Shown here piece by piece: positions 48,571 through 59,502 of a stretch of DNA of 64,000 nucleotides (positions are counted from its first letter, which is position 1; each line of letters opens with the position of its first letter). The DNA comes from Pseudomonas fluorescens (GTDB lineage: Bacteria; Pseudomonadota; Gammaproteobacteria; Pseudomonadales; Pseudomonadaceae), in contig NZ_MRST01000023.1 in NCBI RefSeq assembly GCF_001902145.1, positions 186,001 to 250,000 on the forward strand, written 5' to 3'. The notes under the pieces are model-generated. The model was not told the origin of the DNA. It did not search any database and saw only the letters and a list, made by a program, of their open reading frames with translations. A program made the translations under genes and the position numbers.

Positions 48571-48623
48571 AAGCCCCCCGTCAGAGTCCTGCTATGCGGG
48601 GTTCGCAGGCGCGGGGCTTTTTT
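48571..48623 (+). terminator. Intrinsic terminator after mlaB
   Basis: AAGCCCC (48571-48577) pairs with GGGGCTT (48613-48619), with additional pairing inside, and ends in T6. Confidence 0.75.
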
Positions 48624-48669
48624 GTATGATGTGCGACCCGTGCGCACTGGGCGCCGATAGAGGTTGAGC

Positions 48670-50198
<1,529 letters not shown>

Positions 50199-50210
50199 TC
50201 CCCGCTGCTC

Positions 50211-50310
50211 TGTAGGAGCGAGCTTGCTCGCGAAGGCCTCATGTGCACCGCGTTGACTCTGAATAAACGCGTTATCGTTGACGTTCTTCGCGAGCAAGCT
50301 CGCTCCTACA
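50211..50310. repeat. REP element, class with conserved interior
   Basis: Arms 50211-50234 and 50287-50310 are perfect complements. The interior contains CACCGCGT and ACGCGTTATCGTTGACGT. It is inserted between co-directional murA and hisG. Confidence 0.9.
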
Positions 50311-50411
50311 AACACTGGTTTGTTTCAAGTCGAGGCTGTCATGGCCTCGATCTGTGTCTGGCGCCGTTTGCGACCGGACAGCAATAGCCTGATGAAGGAC
50401 TGACATTTCCC

Positions 50412-51047
50412 ATGTTGACCATCGCACTGTCCAAGGGCCGCATCCTTGACGACACGTTGCCGCTTCTGGCTGAAGCGGGCATCGTGCCGACCGAGAATCC
50501 GGACAAGAGCCGCAAGCTGATCATCCCCACGACCCAGGACGACGTGCGCCTGCTGATCGTGCGGGCTACCGACGTGCCGACCTACGTTGAACATGGCGCT
50601 GCCGACCTGGGTGTTGCCGGCAAGGACGTGCTGATGGAATACGGCGGCCAGGGCCTGTACGAGCCCCTGGACCTGCGCATCGCCCTGTGCAAACTGATGA
50701 CCGCCGGCCGTGTCGGTGATGTCGAGCCCAAGGGCCGCCTTCGGGTCGCCACCAAGTTCGTCAATGTTGCCAAGCGCTATTACGCCGAACAAGGCCGTCA
50801 GGTCGATATCATCAAGCTCTACGGCTCCATGGAGCTGGCACCGCTGATCGGCCTGGCCGACAAGATCATCGACGTGGTCGACACCGGCAACACCCTGCGC
50901 GCCAACGGTTTGGAGCCCCAGGATTTCATCGCTGACATCAGCTCCCGCCTGATCGTCAACAAAGCATCGATGAAGATGCAGCACGCCCGTATCCAGGCGT
51001 TGATCGACACCCTGCGCAAGGCGGTGGAGTCTCGACACCGCGGTTGA
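50412..51047 (+). CDS. hisG: ATP phosphoribosyltransferase, short form
   Basis: A 211-residue catalytic subunit of the first histidine step (PRPP + ATP). It is the HisG-S form, lacking the C-terminal regulatory domain, so it is not truncated; it works with HisZ encoded elsewhere. The signature DLIVDVVDTG appears as [16 protein letters not shown]. It starts [19 protein letters not shown]. Confidence 0.96.
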   Translation: MLTIALSKGRILDDTLPLLAEAGIVPTENPDKSRKLIIPTTQDDVRLLIVRATDVPTYVEHGAADLGVAGKDVLMEYGGQGLYEPLDLRIALCKLMTAGRVGDVEPKGRLRVATKFVNVAKRYYAEQGRQVDIIKLYGSMELAPLIGLADKIIDVVDTGNTLRANGLEPQDFIADISSRLIVNKASMKMQHARIQALIDTLRKAVESRHRG

Positions 51048-51101
51048 CTCACCCGCGTAGCCTAAAGGCTGCGCCCGTCTATCCGCCTCATAGCCAGAAT
51101 T

Positions 51102-51151
51102 CTCAGGTGCCCAAGCGGAAACGACTGCTAGTTTAGGGCGCCTGAGTTTTT
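51102..51151 (+). terminator. Terminator-like hairpin between hisG and hisD
   Basis: CTCAGGTGCCC (51102-51112) and GGGCGCCTGAG (51136-51146) pair with one mismatch and are followed by five T. It lies 54 nt after hisG and 24 nt before hisD, so it would end or attenuate transcription inside the his gene series. Confidence 0.7.
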
Positions 51152-51175
51152 GCCAATTCTATTGAGGCCCTCGCT

Positions 51176-52492
51176 ATGACCACGTCCACTGCAATTGCCC
51201 GACTCAACGCTGCCGACCCGGATTTCGCCCATCATCTGGATCATCTGCTGAGCTGGGAAAGCGTGTCCGACGACTCGGTCAACCAGCGGGTGCTCGACAT
51301 CATCAAGGCCGTGCGTGAGCGCGGTGATGCGGCACTGGTGGACTTCACCCGCCAGTTCGACGGCCTGGACGTGCAGTCCATGGCTGACCTGATCCTGCCG
51401 CGTGAACGCCTGGAGCTGGCGCTGACGCGCATCACCGTACCGCAGCGCGAAGCCCTGGAAGTCGCTGCGGCGCGGGTACGCAGCTATCACGAAAAGCAGA
51501 AGCAGGACTCCTGGAGCTACACCGAGGCCGACGGCACTGTGCTGGGCCAGAAGGTCACGCCACTGGACCGCGCCGGTTTGTACGTGCCGGGCGGTAAGGC
51601 TTCGTATCCGTCGTCGGTGTTGATGAATGCGATCCCGGCCAAAGTCGCGGGCGTGACCGAAGTGGTCATGGTGGTGCCGACCCCGCGTGGCGAAATCAAC
51701 GAGCTGGTGCTGGCTGCCGCCTGCATCGCCGGTGTCGACCGTGTGTTCACCATCGGTGGCGCCCAGGCCGTAGCGGCGCTGGCCTATGGCACCGAAAGCG
51801 TGCCGAAGGTCGACAAAGTGGTCGGCCCCGGCAATATCTACGTCGCGACTGCCAAGCGCCATGTGTTTGGCCAGGTCGGTATCGACATGATCGCCGGTCC
51901 TTCCGAAATCCTCGTGGTGTGTGACGGCCAGACCGACCCGGACTGGATTGCCATGGACCTGTTCTCCCAGGCGGAGCACGATGAAGACGCCCAGGCGATC
52001 CTGGTCAGCCCCGATGCCGAGTTCCTCGATAAGGTCGCCGCCAGCATCGATAAGCTGCTGCCGACCATGGAACGTGCCGAGATCATCGAGAAGTCGATCA
52101 ACGGCCGTGGTGCGCTGATTCTGGTGCGTGACATGGAGCAGGCCATTGAAGTGGCCAATCGCATCGCGCCGGAGCACCTGGAGCTGTCCGTGGCAGACCC
52201 ACAGGCTTGGTTGCCGTCGATTCGACACGCCGGGGCGATCTTCATGGGCCGTCACACCAGCGAAGCCCTGGGCGATTATTGCGCCGGCCCCAATCACGTG
52301 TTGCCAACCTCCGGCACTGCGCGTTTCTCATCGCCGCTGGGGGTGTACGACTTCCAGAAGCGCTCGTCGATTATCTTCTGCTCGCCACAAGGCGCTTCCG
52401 AACTGGGCAAGACCGCCTCGGTGCTGGCCCGTGGTGAATCCCTCAGCGCACACGCACGCAGCGCTGAATACCGCATCGTCAAGGGAGAGTAA
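51176..52492 (+). CDS. hisD: Histidinol dehydrogenase
   Basis: A 438-residue NAD- and zinc-dependent enzyme that makes histidine from histidinol in two oxidations. The signature [14 protein letters not shown]...[11 protein letters not shown] is clear, with catalytic residues in APEHLEL and zinc ligands in FSQAEHDED. It follows hisG after 128 nt including a terminator-like hairpin; hisC follows after 3 nt. Confidence 0.97.
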   Translation: MTTSTAIARLNAADPDFAHHLDHLLSWESVSDDSVNQRVLDIIKAVRERGDAALVDFTRQFDGLDVQSMADLILPRERLELALTRITVPQREALEVAAARVRSYHEKQKQDSWSYTEADGTVLGQKVTPLDRAGLYVPGGKASYPSSVLMNAIPAKVAGVTEVVMVVPTPRGEINELVLAAACIAGVDRVFTIGGAQAVAALAYGTESVPKVDKVVGPGNIYVATAKRHVFGQVGIDMIAGPSEILVVCDGQTDPDWIAMDLFSQAEHDEDAQAILVSPDAEFLDKVAASIDKLLPTMERAEIIEKSINGRGALILVRDMEQAIEVANRIAPEHLELSVADPQAWLPSIRHAGAIFMGRHTSEALGDYCAGPNHVLPTSGTARFSSPLGVYDFQKRSSIIFCSPQGASELGKTASVLARGESLSAHARSAEYRIVKGE

Positions 52493-52495
52493 GGC

Positions 52496-53548
52496 ATGAG
52501 CAAATTCTGGAGCCCTTTCGTCAAGGACCTGGTGCCTTACGTACCCGGTGAGCAACCGAAGCTGACCAAGCTGGTCAAGCTCAACACCAACGAAAACCCC
52601 TACGGCCCATCGCCCAAGGCGCTGGCGGCAATGCAGGCCGAGTTGAACGACAACTTGCGCCTGTACCCGGACCCCAACAGCGACCTGCTCAAGCAGGCCG
52701 TGGCCAGGTATTACGGGATCGACGCCGGCAAGGTGTTCCTCGGCAACGGTTCCGATGAAGTTCTGGCGCACATCTTCCATGGCCTGTTCCAACACGATCT
52801 GCCACTGCTGTTCCCGGATATCAGCTACAGCTTCTACCCGGTGTACTGCGGCCTGTACGGCATCACGTTCGATGCGGTGGCATTGGACGAGCAGTTCCAG
52901 ATTCGGGCCGCTGACTATGCCAGGCCCAACGGCGGGATCATCTTCCCCAATCCTAACGCGCCCACCGGCTGCGTATTGGCGCTGGACGCGGTGGAGCAGA
53001 TCCTCAAGGCCAGCCCGGACTCGGTGGTGGTGGTCGATGAAGCCTATATCGACTTCGGCGGCGAAACCGCCATCAGCCTGGTGGATCGTTACCCGAACCT
53101 GCTGGTGACCCAGACCCTGTCCAAATCGCGCTCACTGGCCGGTTTGCGTGTGGGCCTGGCCGTGGGCCACCCGGACCTGATCGAGGCGCTGGAGCGGGTC
53201 AAGAACAGCTTCAACTCCTACCCGTTGGATCGGTTGGCGATTGTTGGCGCGGCGGCCGCGTTTGACGACCGTGAATACTTTGAGAAGACCTGCCAGTGGG
53301 TGATCGACAGCCGCAACCAGGTCGTCGCGCAATTGCAAGGCAAGGGGTTTGAGGTGTTGCCGTCGGCAGCGAACTTCATCTTTGCGCGTCACCCGCGGTA
53401 TGACGCTGCAGGGCTGGCCGCCAAGTTGCGTGAGCAAGGGGTGATTGTGCGGCACTTCAAGCAGGAGCGGATTGCCCAGTTCCTGCGGATCAGCATCGGG
53501 ACGCCGGAGCAGAACCAGGCGCTGATCGACGGGCTCGGCGAGCTCTAA
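52496..53548 (+). CDS. hisC: Histidinol-phosphate aminotransferase
   Basis: A 350-residue PLP aminotransferase of class II. The PLP lysine is Lys210 in [14 protein letters not shown]; the N-terminal [12 protein letters not shown] binds substrate. GGGAGAG ahead of the ATG lies at the hisD stop. It converts imidazole acetol phosphate and glutamate to histidinol phosphate. A REP element of a different class follows its stop. Confidence 0.95.
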   Translation: MSKFWSPFVKDLVPYVPGEQPKLTKLVKLNTNENPYGPSPKALAAMQAELNDNLRLYPDPNSDLLKQAVARYYGIDAGKVFLGNGSDEVLAHIFHGLFQHDLPLLFPDISYSFYPVYCGLYGITFDAVALDEQFQIRAADYARPNGGIIFPNPNAPTGCVLALDAVEQILKASPDSVVVVDEAYIDFGGETAISLVDRYPNLLVTQTLSKSRSLAGLRVGLAVGHPDLIEALERVKNSFNSYPLDRLAIVGAAAAFDDREYFEKTCQWVIDSRNQVVAQLQGKGFEVLPSAANFIFARHPRYDAAGLAAKLREQGVIVRHFKQERIAQFLRISIGTPEQNQALIDGLGEL

Positions 53549-53564
53549 CAGACGCTGAAAATCA

Positions 53565-53657
53565 AATGTGGGAGGGGGCTTGCCCCCGATGGCGGTGGAT
53601 CAGTCGATTAGATGTTGACTGACACTCCGTCATCGGGGGCAAGCCCCCTCCCACATT
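53565..53657. repeat. REP element, GGGAGGGGGCTTGCCCCC class
   Basis: Arms 53565-53590 and 53632-53657 are perfect 26-nt complements with the core GGGAGGGGGCTTGCCCCCGA. It separates convergent hisC and uraA. Confidence 0.88.
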
Positions 53658-53674
53658 CAGTTTTGCGGCGTTAG

Positions 53675-54949
53675 TTAAAGAAGCGGCTCGTCAGGCTTCT
53701 TGTTCTTCCAGCCATCATTGCCCGGCAGCAGCAGGTTCAAGCCAATCGCCACCACCGCACACAGGGCGATGCCCTTGAGGCCGAAATCATCCGGGCCGGT
53801 GCCGGTGCCGACCAGCACACCGCCAATCCCGAACACCAGCGTTACCGACACAATCACCAGGTTGCGCGCCTCGCCCAGGTCGATCTTGTGGCGAATCAGC
53901 GTGTTCATCCCCACCGCGGCAATCGAGCCGAACAGCAAGCACAGAATCCCGCCCATCACCGGCACCGGGATGCTCTGCAGCAGTGCGCCGAACTTGCCGA
54001 TGAATGCCAGGCTGATGGCAAACACTGCCGCCCAGGTCATGATTTTCGGGTTGTAATTCTTGGTCAGCATCACGGCGCCGGTCACTTCGGCGTAGGTGGT
54101 GTTCGGCGGGCCGCCAAACATGCCGGCAGCCGTGGTGGCGATACCGTCACCCAGCAGCGTGCGATGCAGGCCAGGCTTTTTCAGGTAATCGCGGCCGGTC
54201 ACGCTGCCTACCGCAATCACACCACCGATATGCTCGATCGCCGGGGCCAGGGCCACTGGGACGATAAACAGGATCGCCTGCCAGTTGAACTCCGGCGCGG
54301 TGAAGTGGGGCAGGGCGAACCACGGTGCAGCGGCGATTTTCGCCGTGTCGACCACGCCAAAGTAGAACGACATGGCAAAGCCCACCAGCACGCCGGAAAT
54401 GATCGGCACCAGGCGGAAAATGCCCTTGCCGAACACCGCCACGATCAAAGTGGTGAGCAGCGCTGGCATCGAAATCAGCATCGCCGTCTGGTAGTGGATC
54501 AACTCCGCGCCGTCGCCGGACTTGCCCATGGCCATATTGGCGGCAATCGGCGCCATGGCCAGGCCGATCGAGATGATCACCGGGCCGATAACCACGGGCG
54601 GCAGCAGCCGGTCGATAAAACCGGTGCCCTTGACCTTCACGGCCAGGCCCAGGAACGTATAGACGAAACCCGCCGCCATCACCCCGCCCATGGTCGCTGC
54701 GAGGCCGAACTGGCCCTTGGCGAGAATGATCGGGGTGATGAACGCGAAGCTCGATGCCAAAAATACCGGCACCTGCCGCCCTGTCACCACCTGGAACAGC
54801 AACGTGCCCAGGCCTGCGGTAAACAGCGCGACGTTTGGATCAAGACCTGTGATCAGCGGCATCAACACCAACGCACCAAATGCTACGAAGAGCATTTGTG
54901 CGCCAGACAGGATCTGGCGCCAAAGCGGGTCGTTGAATTCATCCTGCAT
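53675..54949 (-). CDS. uraA: Uracil permease, NCS2 family
   Basis: A 424-residue nucleobase:cation symporter with 14 predicted helices. The NCS2 signature region is around TTYAEVTGAVMLTKNYNPK and the substrate-site helices include IEHIGGVIAVGSV. The frame opens at GTG 54955, but ATG 54949 has AAGGA 9 nt upstream and does not overlap the upp stop. It follows upp by 2 nt, forming a uracil salvage operon. Confidence 0.92.
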   Translation of the reverse strand: MQDEFNDPLWRQILSGAQMLFVAFGALVLMPLITGLDPNVALFTAGLGTLLFQVVTGRQVPVFLASSFAFITPIILAKGQFGLAATMGGVMAAGFVYTFLGLAVKVKGTGFIDRLLPPVVIGPVIISIGLAMAPIAANMAMGKSGDGAELIHYQTAMLISMPALLTTLIVAVFGKGIFRLVPIISGVLVGFAMSFYFGVVDTAKIAAAPWFALPHFTAPEFNWQAILFIVPVALAPAIEHIGGVIAVGSVTGRDYLKKPGLHRTLLGDGIATTAAGMFGGPPNTTYAEVTGAVMLTKNYNPKIMTWAAVFAISLAFIGKFGALLQSIPVPVMGGILCLLFGSIAAVGMNTLIRHKIDLGEARNLVIVSVTLVFGIGGVLVGTGTGPDDFGLKGIALCAVVAIGLNLLLPGNDGWKNKKPDEPLL

Positions 54950-54951
54950 GC

Positions 54952-55590
54952 TCACGCGTCCTTCTGCTTGGTGCCGAAGATCTTGTCACCGGCATCGCCC
55001 AGGCCCGGGATGATGTAGCCGTGTTCATTCAGGCGCTCATCGATGGATGCGGTGTAGATCTGCACGTCCGGGTGGGCCTTCTCGACGGCGGCGATGCCTT
55101 CGGGCGCGGCCACCAGGACCATGGCGCGGATGTCCCGGCAACCGGCTTTTTTCAGCAGGTCGATGGTGGCGACCATGGAACTGCCGGTGGCGAGCATCGG
55201 GTCGATGATCATGGCCAGGCGCTCGTTGATTTCCGGGACGAGTTTTTCCAGGTAGGTGTGGGCCTGCAGTGTTTCTTCATTGCGGGCCACGCCCACGGCG
55301 CTGACCTTGGCGCCCGGAATCAGGCTGAGTACACCTTCAAGCATGCCGATACCGGCGCGCAGGATCGGCACCACGGTAATTTTCTTACCGGCGATTTTCT
55401 CCACTTGTACGGGACCGGCCCAGCCGGGGATCTCGTAGGTTTCCAGGGGCAAATCCTTGGTGGCTTCGTAAGTGAGCAGCGCTCCGACTTCCTGAGCAAG
55501 CTCACGGAAGTTCTTCGTGCTAATGTCGGCACGGCGCATAAGGCCGAGTTTGTGTCGGATCAGCGGGTGGCGGATCTCGCGAGTGGGCAT
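54952..55590 (-). CDS. upp: Uracil phosphoribosyltransferase
   Basis: A 212-residue type I PRTase making UMP from uracil and PRPP. The PRPP loop is [13 protein letters not shown] and the uracil-binding end is [20 protein letters not shown] 55590 ([14 protein letters not shown]) has GGAG 8 nt upstream. It leads the upp-uraA operon and is divergent from hpt. Confidence 0.97.
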   Translation of the reverse strand: MPTREIRHPLIRHKLGLMRRADISTKNFRELAQEVGALLTYEATKDLPLETYEIPGWAGPVQVEKIAGKKITVVPILRAGIGMLEGVLSLIPGAKVSAVGVARNEETLQAHTYLEKLVPEINERLAMIIDPMLATGSSMVATIDLLKKAGCRDIRAMVLVAAPEGIAAVEKAHPDVQIYTASIDERLNEHGYIIPGLGDAGDKIFGTKQKDA

Positions 55591-55753
55591 AGGAAAGGCT
55601 CCGGCGGCGGGCAAAAAAACCGGCCTAGATTAATCTATCCGAGGGTGTTGTCCTATAGACATCAAGTACGTTAGTCCATAAAGGCTTGATTGGAGCGCAC
55701 GAGAAGCGTACCTTCGCCCGCTTTTCTTGCCACAGCACCCCCTGGAGAGCGCC

Positions 55754-56311
55754 ATGTCTGCTGATCTCGAGCATATCCGTCAAATCATGCACGAGGCTGA
55801 CTGCCTGTACACCGAAGCGCAAGTCGAAGCAGCGATCGCCAAGGTCGGCGCGCACATCACCCGCGAAATGGCCGATACCAACCCGGTGGTCTTTTGCGTG
55901 ATGAACGGTGGCCTGATCTTCGCCGGCAAATTGCTGACTCACCTGCAGTTCCCGTTGGAAGCTTCTTATCTGCACGCCACCCGCTATCGCAATGAAACCA
56001 GCGGCGGCGACTTGTTCTGGAAGGCCAAACCGGAAGTGTCGTTCATCGACCGCGATGTGCTGATCATCGATGACATTCTCGATGAAGGTCACACCCTGGG
56101 TGCGATCATCGACTTCTGCAAACATGCCGGCGCACGCAAAGTGCACACCGCCGTGCTGATCGACAAAGACCACGACCGCAAGGCTCGTCCTGAGCTGAAG
56201 GCCGATTTTGTCGGGTTGCCGTGCGTTGACCGTTATATCTTCGGGTATGGCATGGACTACAAGGGCTACTGGCGTAACGCCAATGGCATCTACGCCGTTA
56301 AAGGGATGTAA
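55754..56311 (+). CDS. hpt: Hypoxanthine-guanine phosphoribosyltransferase
   Basis: A 185-residue type I PRTase for purine salvage. The PRPP motif is VLIIDDILDEGHTL, and the base-binding C-terminus is DRYIFGYGMDYKGYWRN. ATG 55754 is preceded by TGGAGAG. Its divergent placement to upp puts purine and pyrimidine salvage side by side. Specificity (hypoxanthine versus guanine) is not readable from sequence. Confidence 0.9.
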   Translation: MSADLEHIRQIMHEADCLYTEAQVEAAIAKVGAHITREMADTNPVVFCVMNGGLIFAGKLLTHLQFPLEASYLHATRYRNETSGGDLFWKAKPEVSFIDRDVLIIDDILDEGHTLGAIIDFCKHAGARKVHTAVLIDKDHDRKARPELKADFVGLPCVDRYIFGYGMDYKGYWRNANGIYAVKGM

Positions 56312-56429
56312 TCGTTAGACGCTGTTTGCCGAGCTGGCCGAGGGGGCTTGATTTCTCACCGCTTTCGAAGCCGGCGTCGCGCAGGTAGACTTCAAACCCC
56401 GTGTAAATGTCTGCAGGCTGGAGTCGGTA

Positions 56430-56717
56430 ATGCGTAAAGATAAGAAACAGGTGATTGGCGACGAAATCGGTGACGACCAGATCAAGTTGTTCCTGGGTTT
56501 CGAGCCGGTTGATGCGACGTCACCGTCCCTGCATAAACTGATCAAGGCTTACCGTGGCCTGCGTATCGACGACTTCGAGCGTTTCCTGGGGTTCTTCAAG
56601 GCAGCAGGCCTGGATCTGGATGGCAAGGATGAGCACGGCCAGACCTTCGTTGACCTGATCAAGGACCAGCGCAACGCCGCCGAATACATCGAGCTGATCG
56701 ACAATGCCCGCGGCTGA
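56430..56717 (+). CDS. Conserved hypothetical protein, PA4642 family
   Basis: A 95-residue, highly charged protein without signal peptide or membrane helix. It begins MRKDKKQVIGDEIGDDQIKL and is predicted mostly helical. GGAG precedes the ATG. It lies downstream of hpt as its P. aeruginosa counterpart does, with a strong terminator 15 nt after the stop. No function can be derived. Confidence 0.8.
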   Translation: MRKDKKQVIGDEIGDDQIKLFLGFEPVDATSPSLHKLIKAYRGLRIDDFERFLGFFKAAGLDLDGKDEHGQTFVDLIKDQRNAAEYIELIDNARG

Positions 56718-56732
56718 TTATCCGAGCTAAGA

Positions 56733-56770
56733 AAAACGCCCCGGCCTCATGAGGGTCCGGGGCGTTTTGC
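56733..56770 (+). terminator. Intrinsic terminator after the PA4642-family gene
   Basis: AAAACGCCCCGG (56733-56744) pairs with CCGGGGCGTTTT (56757-56768), a 12-bp stem ending in T. Confidence 0.88.
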
Positions 56771-56778
56771 TTTTAACG

Positions 56779-56877
56779 GTAGGAGCGAGCTTGCTCGCGA
56801 AGAGCCCGAGAGCGCCGCGTCAAACCAGATGCGCTGCGTTATCGTTATCGTTTTTCGCGAGCGAGCTCGCTCCTACA
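56779..56877. repeat. REP element overlapping the 3' end of mqo
   Basis: Arms 56779-56801 and 56854-56877 match the GAGCGAGC class, with one change in the right arm (GAGCGAGCTCGC). The interior includes GCGCCGCGT and GCGTTATCGTTATCG. The mqo reading frame runs through the right arm and stops inside the element. Confidence 0.85.
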
Positions 56878-58358
56878 GGATCCACCAGCTCCAGGCTGAT
56901 GTTGTTCTGCGTGTTGATCTTGCGATACAGCTCGGCGTCCGTCTCCAGCACTTTCTCGCGCGCCGGGAAGATCTCATGCAGCTTGGTGGCCCATTCACCG
57001 GCGGCTTTCTGCGGGAAGCAGCGCTCGATCAGCTCCAGCATGATCGAGACGGTGACCGAAGCACCAGGAGACGCGCCCAACAGTGCCGCAAGCGAACCGT
57101 CCTTGGCCGCGACCAGTTCGGTGCCGAACTGCAGCACGCCGCCTTTCTTCGGGTCTTTCTTGATGATTTGCACGCGCTGGCCGGCCACTTCCAGGCGCCA
57201 GTCTTCGGCTTTCGCCTCGGGGTAGAAGCGACGCAGGGATTCCAGGCGCTGTTCCATGGACTGGCGCACTTCGCTGACCAGGTACTTGGTCAGGTCCATG
57301 TTGTCGCGGGCCACGGCCAGCATCGGGCCGATGTTGCCGGCGCGAATCGACATCGGCAGGTCAAGGAACGAGCCGTGTTTGAGGAACTTGGTGGTGAAGC
57401 CGGCGTATGGCCCGAACAGCAGGGATTTCTTGCCATCCACCACGCGGGTGTCCAGGTGCGGCACGGACATCGGCGGCGAGCCCACGGCAGCCTGGCTGTA
57501 GACCTTGGCCTGGTGCTGCTTGACCACTTCCGGGTTGTCACAACGCAGCCACTGGCCGCTCACCGGGAAGCCGCCGAAGCCTTTGCTCTCTTCGATGCCC
57601 GAGGCCTGCAGCAACGGCAGTGCCGCACCGCCAGCGCCGAGGAATACGAACTTGGCATCCACGTCACGGCTGTTACCGCTGTTGACGTCCTTGATGCTCA
57701 CGGTCCAACCCGCGCCGTTACGCTTGAGGCCGGTCACGCGCTTGCAGTACTTGACCTGGGCGTCCGGCGAGCTGGTCAGGTGGCTGAGCAGCTGATTGGT
57801 CAGGGCGCCAAAGTTGACGTCTGTGCCGTTCATCACACGGGTGGCGGCGATTTTTTCGTCGAGCGGGCGGCCCGGCATCATCAGCGGCATCCACTCGGCC
57901 ATTTCGCTGCGGTCTTCGGTGTAGTGCATGTCCGAAAACGCGTGGTGCTGGCTGAGAGTCTCAAAGCGCTTCTTGAGGAAGGAGACGCCTTTGTCGCCCT
58001 GCACGAAGCTCAGGTGCGGCACCGGGCTGATGAATGACCTGGACGAGCCAAAGGTGCCCTTCTTGGTCAGGTAAGCCCAGAACTGCTTCGACACCTCGAA
58101 CTGGGTGTTGATGTGCACGGCTTTCTTGATGTCGATGGAACCATCGGCGGCCTGCGGCGTGTAGTTCAGCTCACACAGCCCCGCGTGGCCGGTACCGGCG
58201 TTGTTCCACGGGTTGGAACTCTCCGCGGCACCCGAATCCATCAGCTCAACGACTTCCAGCGTGAGGCCGGGGTCGAGCTCTTTGAGCAGTACGGCCAGGG
58301 TGGCACTCATGATGCCGGCCCCTACCAGTACTACGTCGACTGCTTCGTTATGCGCCAT
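56820..58358 (-). CDS. mqo: Malate:quinone oxidoreductase
   Basis: A 512-residue FAD enzyme at the inner membrane that oxidises malate to oxaloacetate and reduces quinone. The FAD motif [20 protein letters not shown] is at the N-terminus, with [20 protein letters not shown] and [13 protein letters not shown] as family blocks. GGAGA lies 8 nt before ATG 58358. The last 18 residues (from VGASSLAKN) are encoded by the REP element, so the natural end of the gene was probably near LELVDP and has been extended. Confidence 0.96.
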   Translation of the reverse strand: MAHNEAVDVVLVGAGIMSATLAVLLKELDPGLTLEVVELMDSGAAESSNPWNNAGTGHAGLCELNYTPQAADGSIDIKKAVHINTQFEVSKQFWAYLTKKGTFGSSRSFISPVPHLSFVQGDKGVSFLKKRFETLSQHHAFSDMHYTEDRSEMAEWMPLMMPGRPLDEKIAATRVMNGTDVNFGALTNQLLSHLTSSPDAQVKYCKRVTGLKRNGAGWTVSIKDVNSGNSRDVDAKFVFLGAGGAALPLLQASGIEESKGFGGFPVSGQWLRCDNPEVVKQHQAKVYSQAAVGSPPMSVPHLDTRVVDGKKSLLFGPYAGFTTKFLKHGSFLDLPMSIRAGNIGPMLAVARDNMDLTKYLVSEVRQSMEQRLESLRRFYPEAKAEDWRLEVAGQRVQIIKKDPKKGGVLQFGTELVAAKDGSLAALLGASPGASVTVSIMLELIERCFPQKAAGEWATKLHEIFPAREKVLETDAELYRKINTQNNISLELVDPVGASSLAKNDNDNAAHLV

Positions 58359-58762
58359 TTAACGCGTCTCCAAAATCTGCAGCACCAAATTGTCGGCATG
58401 GCTGCCAGGAGTGACGGGGCGGTTCACGTGTTGCCCCAGGTTACCCATGGCCAGGATCGCCATGTCCGATTCGCAATTCTTTGCAACTTCAGCACACGCT
58501 TCCTGCCGGGCTAATCTGCCTATGAACGCATTCATGGGCGCCTGTGGCAATTCGACTTATGGTCAAAGCGTGCGATTCGTGCAACCAATCCGTAGCGGAC
58601 AGGCTCAAGCTCCGGTTTTTGAGGCGTGCTCGGTCCTGTGTAATTGGGCTGTTCCAGACGCTGATGGTGCTTGTACAAACGCCAAACTATTCATTTGCTC
58701 GCCACACTCTTGTGAAGTTGTGAAAACCCGTTTTTTCACGCTCTTTTGAAGACGTGAACCTC

Positions 58763-58782
58763 AAAAAAGGGCTGCCCCAGCC
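58763..58782 (-). terminator. Reverse-strand terminator-like hairpin
   Basis: On the reverse strand a 5-bp GC-rich stem (GGCTG/CAGCC) is followed by C and T6. No gene ends within 300 nt upstream of it on that strand. Confidence 0.45.
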
Positions 58783-59020
58783 TGGCACCTGGCCCGTAAA
58801 CCTCTGCCGACATGCGGCAAAACGGGCAAACAGCTCAAGTGGCCGAGCGCAATGGCAGCTCTGGCAGATTCGATAAAAGACGGGGTGGTTTGCAAAGGAA
58901 ACAGCAAGCACGCCAGCTTCACTCGATCTGTGTGGGCGGCTCTCTGTGGGCGATTTGGGGGCTAATGCCTGGGCATTAACGATGCTGCGGGGCCCGATCA
59001 GGAGACGTCCTTATAATCGG
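58763..59020 (-). ncRNA. Candidate small RNA or long leader, reverse strand
   Basis: A reverse-strand TACAAT (59032-59027) could start a transcript near 59020. It would begin with a CCCGAT...ATCGGG hairpin and end at GGCTG-GGG-CAGCC followed by C and six T (58782-58763), about 258 nt in all. This is a guess from signals; the -35 is poor and the RNA is not one I recognise. It could also be the 3' part of the small gene at 59086-59319. Confidence 0.25.
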
Positions 59021-59085
59021 GGGGAGATTGTAGCGAAGAACGCCAGGGAAATGGGCGTGTTTTATGACTTTTATTAGGTCCCCGG

Positions 59086-59319
59086 TCAGGAGGCCAACGC
59101 TTGCTGGTGCCGTGGGCGAAAAACCTGTGGGCTGACCCGGGCGCTGGCCGGCAGTGGGCGGTGCATCCAGCCCAGGTGAGTCTCGGTCACTTCTACCCAG
59201 CCTTCACCGACGGGCGGCAGGCTGCACTGCTTGAAGGCCAGGCAATGACCGTGGGCATCGAGCAGGGCAAAGTGGCGATGACGGGCGTGGGACATGAACA
59301 GGGTCTTGAGAAGGCGCAT
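59086..59319 (-). CDS. Small hypothetical protein
   Basis: A 77-residue basic, His-rich protein (SHARHRHFALLDAHGHCLAFKQC) with no signal peptide or membrane helix. The middle, GEGWVEVTETHLGWMHRPLP, reads like a compact beta domain, and codon use is like that of neighbouring genes. Neither ATG 59319 nor Met9 (59295) has a clear ribosome site. I believe similar proteins occur in other pseudomonads but cannot name a family. Confidence 0.5.
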   Translation of the reverse strand: MRLLKTLFMSHARHRHFALLDAHGHCLAFKQCSLPPVGEGWVEVTETHLGWMHRPLPASARVSPQVFRPRHQQALAS

Positions 59320-59502
59320 GGCTGTGTACCTAGTGTGTTACATGCTTGAAGGTTGCCAGTGTGGCATGACACTGGAGTGACGAATTTATGCGAATTTGTA
59401 ATTTGCACAGGGGCTTCAGCCGCCGTTCAGGATCGCTGGTGAGTGGTGCGCGTGCACCGTTATACTGGCGTCCTGTCTGCACCTAGTCCTGGAGAAATGC
59501 GT

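Larger units (their letters stand above)
58362..59085. other. 724-nt stretch without a credible gene, upstream of mqo
   Basis: No open frame here has a ribosome site or a recognisable product. On the reverse strand it holds a terminator-like hairpin (58763-58782), and near 59027-59032 a TACAAT hexamer. On either strand it holds three inverted repeats: GTGAAAA-CCCG-TTTTTTCAC (58720-58739), TAATGCCTGGGCATTA (about 58962-58977) and CCCGAT...ATCGGG (58993-59020). Confidence 0.6.

Noticed and set aside
50412..51047. A truncated hisG pseudogene
   Set aside because: At 211 residues it matches the short HisG-S form that functions with HisZ. All catalytic segments are present.
58359..58550. A 63-codon reverse-strand frame whose stop abuts the mqo start
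   Set aside because: No ribosome site or recognisable motif. The mqo ribosome site lies within it. Adjacency of stop and start was tempting but there is no further support.
58670..58679. CTTGTACAAA as a further regulator site upstream of mqo
   Set aside because: It matches only 8 of 10 positions of RTYGTACRAY and is far from any aldarate gene. Chance occurrence is likely.
58687..58911. A 74-codon reverse-strand frame in the mqo upstream gap
   Set aside because: Composition is not protein-like and it runs across the terminator-like hairpin at 58763-58782.
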